NCBI RefSeq assembly: GCF_024171885.1
Contig: NZ_JAMTCP010000003.1
Coordinates: 266,629 to 330,628 of the forward strand
From: Streptoalloteichus tenebrarius
GTDB taxonomy: Bacteria; Actinomycetota; Actinomycetes; Mycobacteriales; Pseudonocardiaceae
Direction: 5' to 3'
Length of the DNA stretch: 64,000 nt
Positions 16,594-24,987 of the stretch are shown one piece after another. The notes below the pieces were generated by a model. It saw only the letters and a list, made by a program, of their open reading frames with translations, did no database searches and was not told the DNA's origin. The position numbers and the translations under genes are program-made. Position 1 is the stretch's first letter. Every line of letters begins with the position of its first letter.

Positions 16594-19131
16594 GTGGCGC
16601 TGCTGCGCACCGTGCTGGCGGAGGTCCGGCACCGGCCGGCCCGCCTGCTGCTGACCGGGTTGGCGGTGGTCGTCGCCACCGTCTTCGCCGCGGGTTCGCT
16701 GATCTTCACGTCCACGCTGCGGGTGGCGCTGACCGACGGGCTCACCACGGTCCCCGCCGCGGCCGCCACGGTCGTCAGCCCGCCCAGGAACGGCCCGCCG
16801 GACGAGTACGGCGTGCCCGCGGCGACCGCGGACGCCCTCACCGAGGTGGACGGGGTCGCCGAGGTCGTTCCCGTCCGGGTCGGCCAGGTGGTCGTGGCCC
16901 GGCCCGGTCACACGGCCGAGAACGGGTTCTGGCGGCTGGCCAGCGACCCCTTCTCCGGCCCGCTGACCAGCCACCGGGTGACCCTCGGCGCCGCTCCCCA
17001 GCGGTCCGACCAGGTCGCGGTCACCCAGGAGGCGGCGGAGCGGGTCGGGCTCGGAGTGGGCGACAGGGTGCTGCTGCGGCCCGCCGAGCCCCGGAAGGGG
17101 CAGCCCCAGCCCCCGCCCCGTGAGTTCACCGTGACCGGGGTCGTCCGCGCCCCCTTCCAGCAGGGCGCCGACACCGTGGTGGCCACCCCGGACACCGCCC
17201 GTGACCTGCTCGGCGGGGGCTGGACGAGCGTGCTGGTCGCGGCCCGGCCGGGCGTCGACGCCGGCACGGTCACCGCCCACGTCCGCGGGGCGCTCGACGG
17301 CTCCGGCACGGCGGAGAGCGGCCCCGCCCTCCGCCAGGCGGAGCTGAAGGAGCGCGTCCGGGACATCGACGCGCTCTTCGCGGCGCTCTCGGTCTTCGCC
17401 GGTCTGGCGATGGTGGCCGCCGCGCTCGTCGTGACCTCCACGTTCCGGATCGTGGTCGCCCAACGGCGCCGCGCCACCGCGCTCCTGCGCTGCGTCGGAG
17501 CCAGCCGCGGCCAGGTCGTCCGGTCGTTGCTCGCCGAGGCCGCGCTGTCCGGCCTGGTCTCGGGCGCGCTCGGCGTCGGCCTGGCGGTGCTGCTCGGGCA
17601 CGGGCTGCTCGCCGTCGTCCGCGGCCGTGTCGACCAACCCCTGCCCGCGCTCCAGGTCTCGCCCGTCGGCATGGCGGTGTGCGTCGGCATCGCCGTCGTG
17701 GTGACGATGGCGGCCGCCCTCGCCCCGGCGATCACCGGCTCCCGCGTGCCCCCGGTCGCCGCGCTCGGCGCCGCCCGCATCTCCGACGCCAACACCGGGT
17801 CGACCGGCCCGCGGTGGGGCCTGGCCGGGTTGCTCGCCCTCGCCTCGGCCGCCGTGGCCGTGCTCGCCCTCAACGTCCTCCACGGGGCCACCCTGACGTT
17901 GGCCACGGTGGCGCTGTCCGGGCTGCTGGCCTTCGCCGCCCTGCTCGCGGCGGGGCCGATGGTGCTGTCGTGGCTGGCGCGCGCCCTCGCCCGGCCGATC
18001 CGGGCGCTGGGCGGGGTGCCGGGCCGGGTGGCGGTCGGCAACGTGACGCGCGCGCCCCGGCGCACCGCGGCCACCACCGCGGTGCTCACCCTCGGCGTCA
18101 CGTTGGTCTCGGCGGTCCTCGTCGGGATCAGCTCCCTGAGCGCCAACAGCGAGGCCCGGGTGGCGGGAAGCCTGCCCGCCCAGTTGGTCGTGCGGGAGGC
18201 CGCCACCGGCTCGGACACCGGCCTGCCCCGCGACCTGGGGCGGACGTTGGCCGACCTCCCGGAGACCGGGCCGGTGGCTGAGGTGTCCGACACGCAGGCG
18301 GAGGTGGGCCCGATGCGGAGCGCGTGGGTGTCGGGCGTCGACACCGCCCGGTTCCCCGGTCTCGCCGACGGCGTCGTCTCCGAGGGCTCGGTCCGGGACA
18401 TGGGGCCCGGCAGGGCCGGCCTGTTCGACGGGATCGCCCAGAGGCTGGGCAAGCACGTGGGCGACCAGATCACCGTGCGGCGCGAGGGCCGCGAGGTCAC
18501 GGTGACCGTCGCGGCGATCTACCGGAACGCCAGCTTTCTGGGGCTGATCAGCCTGCACCCGTCCGACCTGGCCAGGGTCGCTCCCGGCTCGCCGGTGCGG
18601 ACCGTGCTGGTCGACCCGGCTCCCGGCACCGACCTCACCGCGCTGCGCCGCGCCGTCGACACGGCCCTGGCCGGCAACGCCGACGTCACCGTGGAGGTCC
18701 CCGGTACGGGGAGGGCCGAATGGGAACGGACCCTGCGCACGCTGATGCTGATCGCGCTCGGCCTGGTCGGGATGACCGTGTTGGTCGCCGTGGTCGGCGT
18801 CGGCGTCACCCTGTCGCTGTCGGTCGTCGAGCGCACCCAGGAGTCCGGGCTGCTCAGGGCGCTGGGGCTGCCCCGGAGCGGGCTGCGGGCGGTCCTCGCG
18901 TGGGAGGCGACCGTCTTCGGCGCGTGCGCGGCCGCGCTCGGTCTTGGTTTCGGGGTGCTGTTCGGCGTGCTCGGGGTGCGGGCGCTGCGGGAGTTCGAGC
19001 TAGTCAGCATCCCGTACCTCCAACTCGCGGTCGTCGCCGTCGGCCTGGTGCTGCTCGCCTTGGTGGCGGCCGTCGTCCCCGCGCAGCGCGCCGCGAAGGC
19101 GAGTCCCCTCCAGGCGCTGGCCGTCGACTGA
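16594..19131 (+). CDS. ABC transporter permease with two FtsX domains (permease 1)
   Basis: This 845-residue permease has the double-FtsX layout: one N-terminal helix (LLLTGLAVVVATVFAAGSLI), a large outer domain of about 200 residues, three helices ending near residue 390, a second helix-outer-domain block, and three closing helices ending AAKASPLQALAVD. The GTG start lies just after the ATPase stop, with GGGAG inside the ATPase gene as RBS, so the two are translationally coupled. It is clearly related to but much more diverged than permeases 2 and 3, implying an older duplication. Role inferred: export or envelope remodelling of an unknown substrate. Confidence 0.93.
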   Translation: MALLRTVLAEVRHRPARLLLTGLAVVVATVFAAGSLIFTSTLRVALTDGLTTVPAAAATVVSPPRNGPPDEYGVPAATADALTEVDGVAEVVPVRVGQVVVARPGHTAENGFWRLASDPFSGPLTSHRVTLGAAPQRSDQVAVTQEAAERVGLGVGDRVLLRPAEPRKGQPQPPPREFTVTGVVRAPFQQGADTVVATPDTARDLLGGGWTSVLVAARPGVDAGTVTAHVRGALDGSGTAESGPALRQAELKERVRDIDALFAALSVFAGLAMVAAALVVTSTFRIVVAQRRRATALLRCVGASRGQVVRSLLAEAALSGLVSGALGVGLAVLLGHGLLAVVRGRVDQPLPALQVSPVGMAVCVGIAVVVTMAAALAPAITGSRVPPVAALGAARISDANTGSTGPRWGLAGLLALASAAVAVLALNVLHGATLTLATVALSGLLAFAALLAAGPMVLSWLARALARPIRALGGVPGRVAVGNVTRAPRRTAATTAVLTLGVTLVSAVLVGISSLSANSEARVAGSLPAQLVVREAATGSDTGLPRDLGRTLADLPETGPVAEVSDTQAEVGPMRSAWVSGVDTARFPGLADGVVSEGSVRDMGPGRAGLFDGIAQRLGKHVGDQITVRREGREVTVTVAAIYRNASFLGLISLHPSDLARVAPGSPVRTVLVDPAPGTDLTALRRAVDTALAGNADVTVEVPGTGRAEWERTLRTLMLIALGLVGMTVLVAVVGVGVTLSLSVVERTQESGLLRALGLPRSGLRAVLAWEATVFGACAAALGLGFGVLFGVLGVRALREFELVSIPYLQLAVVAVGLVLLALVAAVVPAQRAAKASPLQALAVD

Positions 19132-19147
19132 GCCGCGGTCGCGTCAG

Positions 19148-19241
19148 CACGTGGCGCACGAACGAACACGTGGCGCACGAACGAACACGTCGCGGACGAA
19201 CGAACACGTCGCGCACGAACGAACAAGTAAGGACGAACGAA
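19148..19241. repeat. 19-bp minisatellite in the leader of permease 2
   Basis: Four 19-bp units (cacgtggcgcacgaacgaa at 19148-19166 and 19167-19185, then two variants with cacgtcgcg at 19186-19204 and 19205-19223) are followed by an 18-bp degenerate unit (19224-19241). The last unit carries the ribosome-binding sequence aaggacgaacgaa just before GTG 19245. A single related unit (cacgtgaggacgaacgagtc) precedes permease 3. Confidence 0.9.
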
Positions 19242-19244
19242 GCC

Positions 19245-21782
19245 GTGAACCTGATCACCCTGTTGCGGGTGGTGTTGGGCGAGGTGCGTCGGCGCCCTGG
19301 CCGCGCCCTGTTGCCCGGCGTGGCCCTCGTGGTGGGGGTCGCCTGCCTGACCGCCTCCCTCCTGCTCGGTGACGCGATGCGCGGCGCCTCGAAGGAGGGC
19401 AGGCCCCGCATCCCGGCGGCTGTCGGGCTCGTCGTGGAGCCCGCGGATGTGATGGCCGACGTGTCGGAGGCGTTCGGGGCCCTGGAGTCGAAGCTCGCGG
19501 CGGTCCCCGGCGTCCGCCGGGTGGTGCCGGTGCGGGAGGCCGGGGTCGACCTGCTGCTCGACGAGGGACGGTCCAGCGCCCGACAGGCCGTGCTGGACGT
19601 CGAGGTCGCCGACGACGCGTTGCGTCGGATTCCGATCGCGGAGGGGCGGTCTCCGGCGGCGGACGGCGAGGTCGCCGTGGACCGGGTGATGGCTCACTAC
19701 CGCGGGTTGCGACCGGGCTCGACGTTGCCGGTCGCGGACGCGCAGGGGCGGCCGACCGAGGTCGTGGTCAGCGGGATCACCCTGCGGGGCTCGGGCGAGG
19801 AGCGCCGACTCGTGGGCGGCCCGGCCCTGGCCGCCCGGATCGCTCCGAAGACCACGACGTCCGAGCTGGACCTCGTGCTCGCACCCGGCGCTGACGTGGC
19901 GGCCGTGAGCGCGGCGGTCAGCGGGGTGGTCGGCTCCGCCTTCCAGGTGGTGTCGCCTGAGGAGGCCAGGCCCAGCATCGAGAGCGGCGGCGTGGACCCC
20001 TTCCTGTTGTTCAGCATTCTCGCCTTGGCGACGGCGGTGTTCGTGGCGGCGGCGACGTTCCGGGCTGTGTATCTGCAACGGCAGCGGCAGACGGCGTTGT
20101 TGCGGTGCCTGGGTTCCGATCGTGGTCCGTTGGTGGTGGCCAACCTGGTCGAGGCCGTTCTGACGGGCGCGTTCTCCGGGGTGGTCGGCGCGCTTCTCGG
20201 CGGACCCGCCGCGTGGGCGCTCGCTCAGGTGCTCGACGCGACGAAGGTCTCTGCCCTGCTCGGCGCCGTTCAGTTGGACCCGCCACTGCTGCCGACCTCG
20301 TCGGCCTTCGTCGCTGGCGTTGTCACAGCCGCGGTGTTGAGTGTGGTGGCGGCGGTTCGTCCCGCGTTGGGGGCGTCGTTGGTGCCGCCGCTGGTCGCGC
20401 TGCGGACGGCGGAGGAGGCTCCGCCGGAGCGGGCGCTGAGCCGGGGCCGCCACGTCCTGGGTTGGACGGCCGCTGGCGTCGCCGTGCTGTGCGCTGTCGT
20501 GTCGCTGCTCGGCAGGGGGAGCATGGCGGGGCCGATGGCGGCGTTGTTCTCGGCGATCGCGGCGGTGGTGGCGCTGTTCATGGCGTTCGGGCCGGTCACG
20601 GTGCCGTGGATCAGCCGCCTCTTCGGGGCCGCCGCGGGTCGCCTCGGCGGGACGACCTGGCGGTTGGCGGCCCTGGAGGTGCGTCGGGTGCCGCACCGGG
20701 CGGCGGCGGTGGCGTTGCCGCTCGTGCTGGCCAGTGCCCTCGTGACCTTCGGTCTCACCACGATGGGTGGTTTCGCCGCCGTCTCCGAGGAGGGAGCGCG
20801 GCAGCCCCGCGCGGACGCTGTCGTGCAGGACTCGGGCAGCCGTCCGCTGTCGGCCGAGGCCGTGCGGGCCGCCGCGCAGGGGGAGGGCGTCGCTGCCACC
20901 GTGGCGTTGCACGTGACTACGGGAACGGTGCCGGATCGACAGGGCGACGGCCAGAAGTCGAGCCGTGGTGGCGGTGCGGAACAGATCAGCATCGCGGGCG
21001 CGGACCCCGCTGCGGCGAAGGACGTCCTGGCACGCGTCGGCATCTCCGGCGAGAATCTCTCCCGGTTCGGGGAGGGCGCGGCGATGACCAATCCCGCGAT
21101 CGCCTCCCAGCTCGGCCTCCAGCCGGGCCAGGAGTTCACCGTCGACGGTCTGCCCGGCGGCCCACGCAAGCTGCGGTTCGCCGGCACCTACTCCTATTCG
21201 CTCATGCAGCCCGCGGTGCTGCTCGCCGATCCGGGTGTCGCCGCCCCCGACACGGTGTTGGTGGCGTTGCGGCCGGGCGCGGACCAGGCCGCCTACCAGG
21301 CCAGCGTTCGCCGCGCGCTGACCGCGCAGCCCACCGTGCTGGTCGAGACCAAGGCCGGCAGGGCGGCCCAGGACCGCACGCAGTTCGAGGTCGTGTCCAC
21401 GTTGTTCGCCGTGTTGCTCGGGTTGTCGGTCGCGGTGGCCGTCACCGGCATCGGCACCGCGCTCACGATCTCGGTGCAGGAACGCCGCAAGGAACTCGCT
21501 CTGCGGCGCGCGCTGGGTGTGCACCGGCGCGCGATGCGGCACGGGCTGGTGGCCGAGGCGGTGATCCTCGCGCTGGTCGGCCTGGTCGGGGGCGGTGTGC
21601 TCGGCGCCGGCTACTCGTGGCTGGTGTTGTTCGGGTTCTCGGAGACAGCCATGCCCTCCGCGCCGGTGTGGACGCTCGGCATCGGGGCCGTGGCCGTGGT
21701 CGTGCTGGCCGCGCTCTCCGCGCTCGGGCCGGCCCGCACGGCGGGGCGCATCGCCCCGGCCGCCGGCCTGGCCAGCGGCTGA
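19245..21782 (+). CDS. ABC transporter permease with two FtsX domains (permease 2)
   Basis: This 845-residue double-FtsX permease starts MNLITLLRVVLGEVRRRPGR. The first helix is GVALVVGVACLTASLLLGDA. The outer domain follows, then the central helix cluster with the cytoplasmic YLQRQRQTALLRCLGSDRG loop, the second FtsX block and a final RTAGRIAPAAGLASG. The reading frame is open far upstream into permease 1, but GTG 19245 matches the start of permease 3 and has AAGGA upstream. Its DNA is nearly the same as permease 3 over long tracts (102 identical bases at the 3' end), showing recent duplication or gene conversion. No ATPase of its own is present. Confidence 0.93.
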   Translation: MNLITLLRVVLGEVRRRPGRALLPGVALVVGVACLTASLLLGDAMRGASKEGRPRIPAAVGLVVEPADVMADVSEAFGALESKLAAVPGVRRVVPVREAGVDLLLDEGRSSARQAVLDVEVADDALRRIPIAEGRSPAADGEVAVDRVMAHYRGLRPGSTLPVADAQGRPTEVVVSGITLRGSGEERRLVGGPALAARIAPKTTTSELDLVLAPGADVAAVSAAVSGVVGSAFQVVSPEEARPSIESGGVDPFLLFSILALATAVFVAAATFRAVYLQRQRQTALLRCLGSDRGPLVVANLVEAVLTGAFSGVVGALLGGPAAWALAQVLDATKVSALLGAVQLDPPLLPTSSAFVAGVVTAAVLSVVAAVRPALGASLVPPLVALRTAEEAPPERALSRGRHVLGWTAAGVAVLCAVVSLLGRGSMAGPMAALFSAIAAVVALFMAFGPVTVPWISRLFGAAAGRLGGTTWRLAALEVRRVPHRAAAVALPLVLASALVTFGLTTMGGFAAVSEEGARQPRADAVVQDSGSRPLSAEAVRAAAQGEGVAATVALHVTTGTVPDRQGDGQKSSRGGGAEQISIAGADPAAAKDVLARVGISGENLSRFGEGAAMTNPAIASQLGLQPGQEFTVDGLPGGPRKLRFAGTYSYSLMQPAVLLADPGVAAPDTVLVALRPGADQAAYQASVRRALTAQPTVLVETKAGRAAQDRTQFEVVSTLFAVLLGLSVAVAVTGIGTALTISVQERRKELALRRALGVHRRAMRHGLVAEAVILALVGLVGGGVLGAGYSWLVLFGFSETAMPSAPVWTLGIGAVAVVVLAALSALGPARTAGRIAPAAGLASG
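21681..21782. repeat. 102-bp exact repeat at the end of permease 2
   Basis: Bases 21681-21782 (atcggggccg ... agcggctga) are identical to 24328-24429 at the end of permease 3. Similar near-identity occurs over the first ~115 bp of both genes (two mismatches). Confidence 0.93.
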
Positions 21783-21897
21783 GGACCCGGGAACGACGAC
21801 CGGCACGGGGACGGATCTCGCGGGACGGACCCGCGGGACGACGACAGCGGGTCGGCTTCCACCGACCATCGAACCGACACGTGAGGACGAACGAGTC

Positions 21898-24429
21898 GTG
21901 AACCTGTTCACCCTGTTGCGGGTGGTGTTGGGCGAGGTGCGTCGGCGCCCCGGCCGCGCCCTGTTGCCCGGCGTGGCCCTCGTGGTGGGGGTCGCCTGCC
22001 TGACCGCCTCCCTCGCTCTGGGCGACGCGATGCGGCGTGCGACCAGTGACGGTCAGGCCCGCGTCCCCGCCGCCGTCGGGCTCGTCGTCGAGCCCGACCG
22101 CGGGGCCGACACGTCGGGCGCTGCCGGCACTCCGCCCACCCTCGACCCGTTGGAGCCGAAGCTGGCCGCCGTTCCTGGCGTGGCGCGGGTGGTGCCCGCC
22201 AGGAAGGGCGAGGTGGACCTGCTGGTGGGCCCCGACGGCCGCGCGGTGGACGACCGGGCCGCGCTGGACGTCGAGGTCGCCGACGCCGCGTTGCGTCGGG
22301 TTCCGATCGCGGAGGGGCGGTCTCCGGCGGCGGACGGCGAGGTCGCCGTCGACAGGGTCACCGCTCACTACCGAGGGCTGCGGCCGGGCTCGACGTTGCC
22401 GGTCGCGGACGCGCAGGGACGGCGGACCGAGGTCGTGGTCAGCGGGATCACCGTGCGCGGCGGTGTCGGCCGGACCCAGCTCGTGGGCGGGCCGGCCCTG
22501 GCCGCCCGACTGTCCCCGAAGGTCACCACGACGGAACTCGGCCTGGTCCTCGCGCCCGGCGCGGACCCGGTGGCGGTGCGCGCCGCCGCGACGTCGGTGG
22601 TCGGCGCGGGTGTGAACGTGGTTCCCGCCGAGCAGGCGTGGTCCAACGACGCTCCGCAGAACCTCACCGGGCTGCTGTTGTTCAGCGTGCTCGCCCTGGC
22701 GACGGCGGTGTTCGTGGCCGCGGCGACCTTCCGGGCTGTGTATCTGCAACGGCAGCGTCAGACGGCGTTGCTGCGGTGCCTGGGCTCTGATCGTGGTCCG
22801 TTGGTGGTGGCCAACCTGGTCGAGGCCGTGCTGACGGGCGCGTTCTCCGGGCTGGTCGGGGCTCTGCTGGGTGGGCCGACCGCGTGGCTCCTCGCCAGGG
22901 TTCTCGATGCTTCCGGCGCGTCGGCCCTGTTGGGCGCCGTGGAGCTGAGCCCGTCGCTGATGCCCTCGGGTTCCTCGATCCTGCTGGGTGTCGCCGTGGC
23001 CGCGGTGTTGAGTGTGGTGGCGGCGCTTCGTCCCGCCTTGGGGGCGTCGTTGGTGCCGCCGCTGGTCGCGCTGCGGACGGCGGAGGAGGCTCCGCCGGAG
23101 CGGGCGCTGAGCCGGGGCCGCCACGTCCTCGGCTGGACGGCCGCCGGCGTCGCCCTGGTCCTCGCCGCGCTCACCCTGGTGAACAGGGGCAGCAGCATGG
23201 CGCCGTTCGCGGCGTTGTTCTCGGCGATCGCGGCGGTGGTGGCGCTGTTCATGGCGTTCGGGCCGGTCACGGTGCCGTGGATCAGCCGGGTCTTCGGGTC
23301 GGCCGCCGCGCGGCTCGGCGGGACGACCTGGCGGTTGGCGGCCCTGGAGGTGCGTCGGGTGCCGCACCGGGCGGCGGCGGTGGCGTTGCCGCTGGTCCTG
23401 GCGAGCGCCCTGGTGACGTTCGGCCTCACCACCATGGGCGGATTCGCCGCCTCGGGCGCGGAGGAGGCGCGGCAACCCCGCGCGGACGTCGTGGTCCAGG
23501 ACGTGGGGGAGCGGTCGCTGTCGGCCGAGGCCGTGCGGGCCGCCGCGCAGGGGGAGGGCGTCGCCTCCACCATGACGCTGCACCGGACCACCGGCACGGT
23601 GCCCTCGGGCCAGTCGCAGTCGCCGACTCAGGTGGCGGTGGCCGCCGCCGACCCGGTCGCGACCAGGGACGTACTGACGCGCCTCGGTCTGCCGAACGAC
23701 GTGGTCGCCCGGTTCGGGGATGGCGCCGCCCTGACCAACCCCGCGATCGCCTCCCAGCTCGGGCTCCAGCCGGGCCAGGAGTTCACCGTCGACGGTCTGC
23801 CCGGCGGCCCGCGCAAGCTGCGGTTCGCCGGCACGTATCCGTACTCACTCATGCGACCGACGGTGCTGCTGGCCGGAACCGACGTCGGCACGCCCGACAC
23901 GGTGTTGGTGGCGTTGCGGCCGGGTGCCGACCAGGCCGCCTACCAGGCCAGCGTGCGCCGCGCGCTGACCGCGCAGCCCACGGTGCTCGTCGAGACCAAG
24001 AAGGACCTGACCACCCGGGGAGCGGAGAAGAACGAGATCCTCTCCTCGCTGTTCGCCGTGTTGCTCGGGTTGTCGGTCGCGGTGGCCGTCACGGGTATCG
24101 GGACGGCGCTCACGATCTCGGTGCAGGAACGCCGCAAGGAGCTGGCGTTGCGGCGCGCGCTGGGCGTGCACCGACGGGGGATGCGTCTCGGCCTGGTGGC
24201 CGAGGCGGTGATCCTCGCGCTGGTCGGCGTGCTCGGCGGTGGCCTGCTCGGCGTGGCCTACTCCTGGCTCCTGCTCTACGGGTCGGGCATCGACGCCACG
24301 CCCACCTCACCGCTGTGGACGTTGGGGATCGGGGCCGTGGCCGTGGTCGTGCTGGCCGCGCTCTCCGCGCTCGGGCCGGCCCGCACGGCGGGGCGCATCG
24401 CCCCGGCCGCCGGCCTGGCCAGCGGCTGA
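21898..24429 (+). CDS. ABC transporter permease with two FtsX domains (permease 3)
   Basis: This 843-residue paralogue of permease 2 begins MNLFTLLRVVLGEVRRRPGR, with the same helix pattern and the shared loops YLQRQRQTALLRCLGSDRG and SVQERRKELALRRALGVHRR. Divergence concentrates in the extracytoplasmic domains (for example residues 50-75 and the stretch around SQSQSPTQVAVAAADP), while the membrane and loop parts are almost identical. This suggests that the outer domains differ in ligand while the coupling parts stay matched to the one ATPase. GTG 21898 follows GAGGA. A strong hairpin terminator closes the operon. Confidence 0.93.
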   Translation: MNLFTLLRVVLGEVRRRPGRALLPGVALVVGVACLTASLALGDAMRRATSDGQARVPAAVGLVVEPDRGADTSGAAGTPPTLDPLEPKLAAVPGVARVVPARKGEVDLLVGPDGRAVDDRAALDVEVADAALRRVPIAEGRSPAADGEVAVDRVTAHYRGLRPGSTLPVADAQGRRTEVVVSGITVRGGVGRTQLVGGPALAARLSPKVTTTELGLVLAPGADPVAVRAAATSVVGAGVNVVPAEQAWSNDAPQNLTGLLLFSVLALATAVFVAAATFRAVYLQRQRQTALLRCLGSDRGPLVVANLVEAVLTGAFSGLVGALLGGPTAWLLARVLDASGASALLGAVELSPSLMPSGSSILLGVAVAAVLSVVAALRPALGASLVPPLVALRTAEEAPPERALSRGRHVLGWTAAGVALVLAALTLVNRGSSMAPFAALFSAIAAVVALFMAFGPVTVPWISRVFGSAAARLGGTTWRLAALEVRRVPHRAAAVALPLVLASALVTFGLTTMGGFAASGAEEARQPRADVVVQDVGERSLSAEAVRAAAQGEGVASTMTLHRTTGTVPSGQSQSPTQVAVAAADPVATRDVLTRLGLPNDVVARFGDGAALTNPAIASQLGLQPGQEFTVDGLPGGPRKLRFAGTYPYSLMRPTVLLAGTDVGTPDTVLVALRPGADQAAYQASVRRALTAQPTVLVETKKDLTTRGAEKNEILSSLFAVLLGLSVAVAVTGIGTALTISVQERRKELALRRALGVHRRGMRLGLVAEAVILALVGVLGGGLLGVAYSWLLLYGSGIDATPTSPLWTLGIGAVAVVVLAALSALGPARTAGRIAPAAGLASG
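24328..24429. repeat. 102-bp exact repeat at the end of permease 3
   Basis: This is identical to 21681-21782. It supports gene conversion between the tandem permease genes. Confidence 0.93.
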
Positions 24430-24437
24430 TCACACCC

Positions 24438-24489
24438 CTCGGGAGCGTCCCGGCGGGCCGTCCGCGTGGCGGGGCGGGACGCTCCCGAG
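24438..24489. terminator. terminator of the ABC exporter operon
   Basis: A perfect 15-bp stem: ctcgggagcgtcccg (24438-24452) pairs with cgggacgctcccgag (24475-24489) across a 22-nt loop that is itself GC-rich. It starts 8 bp after the stop of permease 3. Confidence 0.85.
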
Positions 24490-24543
24490 GAACCCCGTCC
24501 GGTCCCACCCCGCCCCCGACCGCCGTGCTGAGGAGAGCACGAC

Positions 24544-24567
24544 ATGGCAGACCCGGCCGGGGCGTGA
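24544..24567 (+). CDS. possible 7-residue leader peptide overlapping the next start
   Basis: ATG 24544 follows GAGGAGA (24531-24537) and encodes MADPAGA. Its TGA (24565-24567) overlaps an in-frame ATG (24567) of the following Cys-rich gene in the arrangement TGATG, typical of translational coupling. Too short to judge otherwise. Confidence 0.25.
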   Translation: MADPAGA

Positions 24568-24587
24568 TGGAGCCGGAAGGCGACCGC

Positions 24588-24978
24588 GTGAGCAGGACCG
24601 ACAAGACCCGGCCCTGGTGGGTGCGCATGGTCGACGAGCCCATGGTGACCTGCCTGCCCGTGCCCGACCACCGCTTCGGGGCGTGCACTCCGCCGGACGA
24701 GATCACCGCCGACACCGCGTCCCTGAGCCACCGTGGGGACGGGTGCTACTGGGGGTGCCACCCCCTACTACCTGTTCGGCTGCGGCAGCAGCGACGGCTG
24801 CCGTGAGTGCACCGGCCACCACTTCCGTCGCCAAAAGCGCCGCCACAGCCGCCACCAGGCACGACGAGCGCCGCGCGCGGGCGGTCGCGTGGTCGCGTGG
24901 CCCACGAACCGACGATGTCCGCCCACGCCACCCGGATACCCCATGCGTCGGCGGTGCGGAGGGCCCTCGGCACCGTAG
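24588..24978 (+). pseudogene. small Cys-rich actinobacterial protein split by a +1 frameshift
   Basis: The first frame (GTG 24588 after GGAAGG) reads MSRTDKTRPWWVRMVDEP, then HRFGACTPPDE and GDGCYWG. It loses its pattern after about 24750. The +1 frame resumes with TPYYLFGCGSSDGCRECTG followed by RRQKRRHSRHQARR and runs to a stop at 24978. Put together this matches my recollection of a widespread actinobacterial family of about 100 residues with DKTRPxWV at the start, a CY segment in the middle and CxC/CxxCTG plus Arg-rich helix at the end. The switch falls in tactgggggtgccaccccct, where either the G5 or C5 run could have gained one base. It could be a sequencing error, a real mutation, or programmed frameshifting. 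The family's function is unknown. Confidence 0.6.
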
Positions 24979-24981
24979 GCT
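24976..24981 (+). promoter_or_regulatory. -10 element of a probably leaderless dop mRNA
   Basis: TAGGCT ends 6 nt before ATG 24988 with no Shine-Dalgarno between. The same hexamer at the same distance pattern marks pafA (TAGTGT) and pafB (TAGGGT). Confidence 0.6.
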
Positions 24982-24987
24982 GAGCCC

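Noticed and set aside
18324-19244. Upstream in-frame extension of permease 2
   Set aside because: The extension overlaps permease 1 in another frame; GTG 19245 has an RBS and matches the start of permease 3.
18519-21911. 1130-codon minus-strand open frame across permeases 1 and 2
   Set aside because: Antisense of two recognised FtsX permeases; low-complexity Arg/His/Gly protein with no motif.
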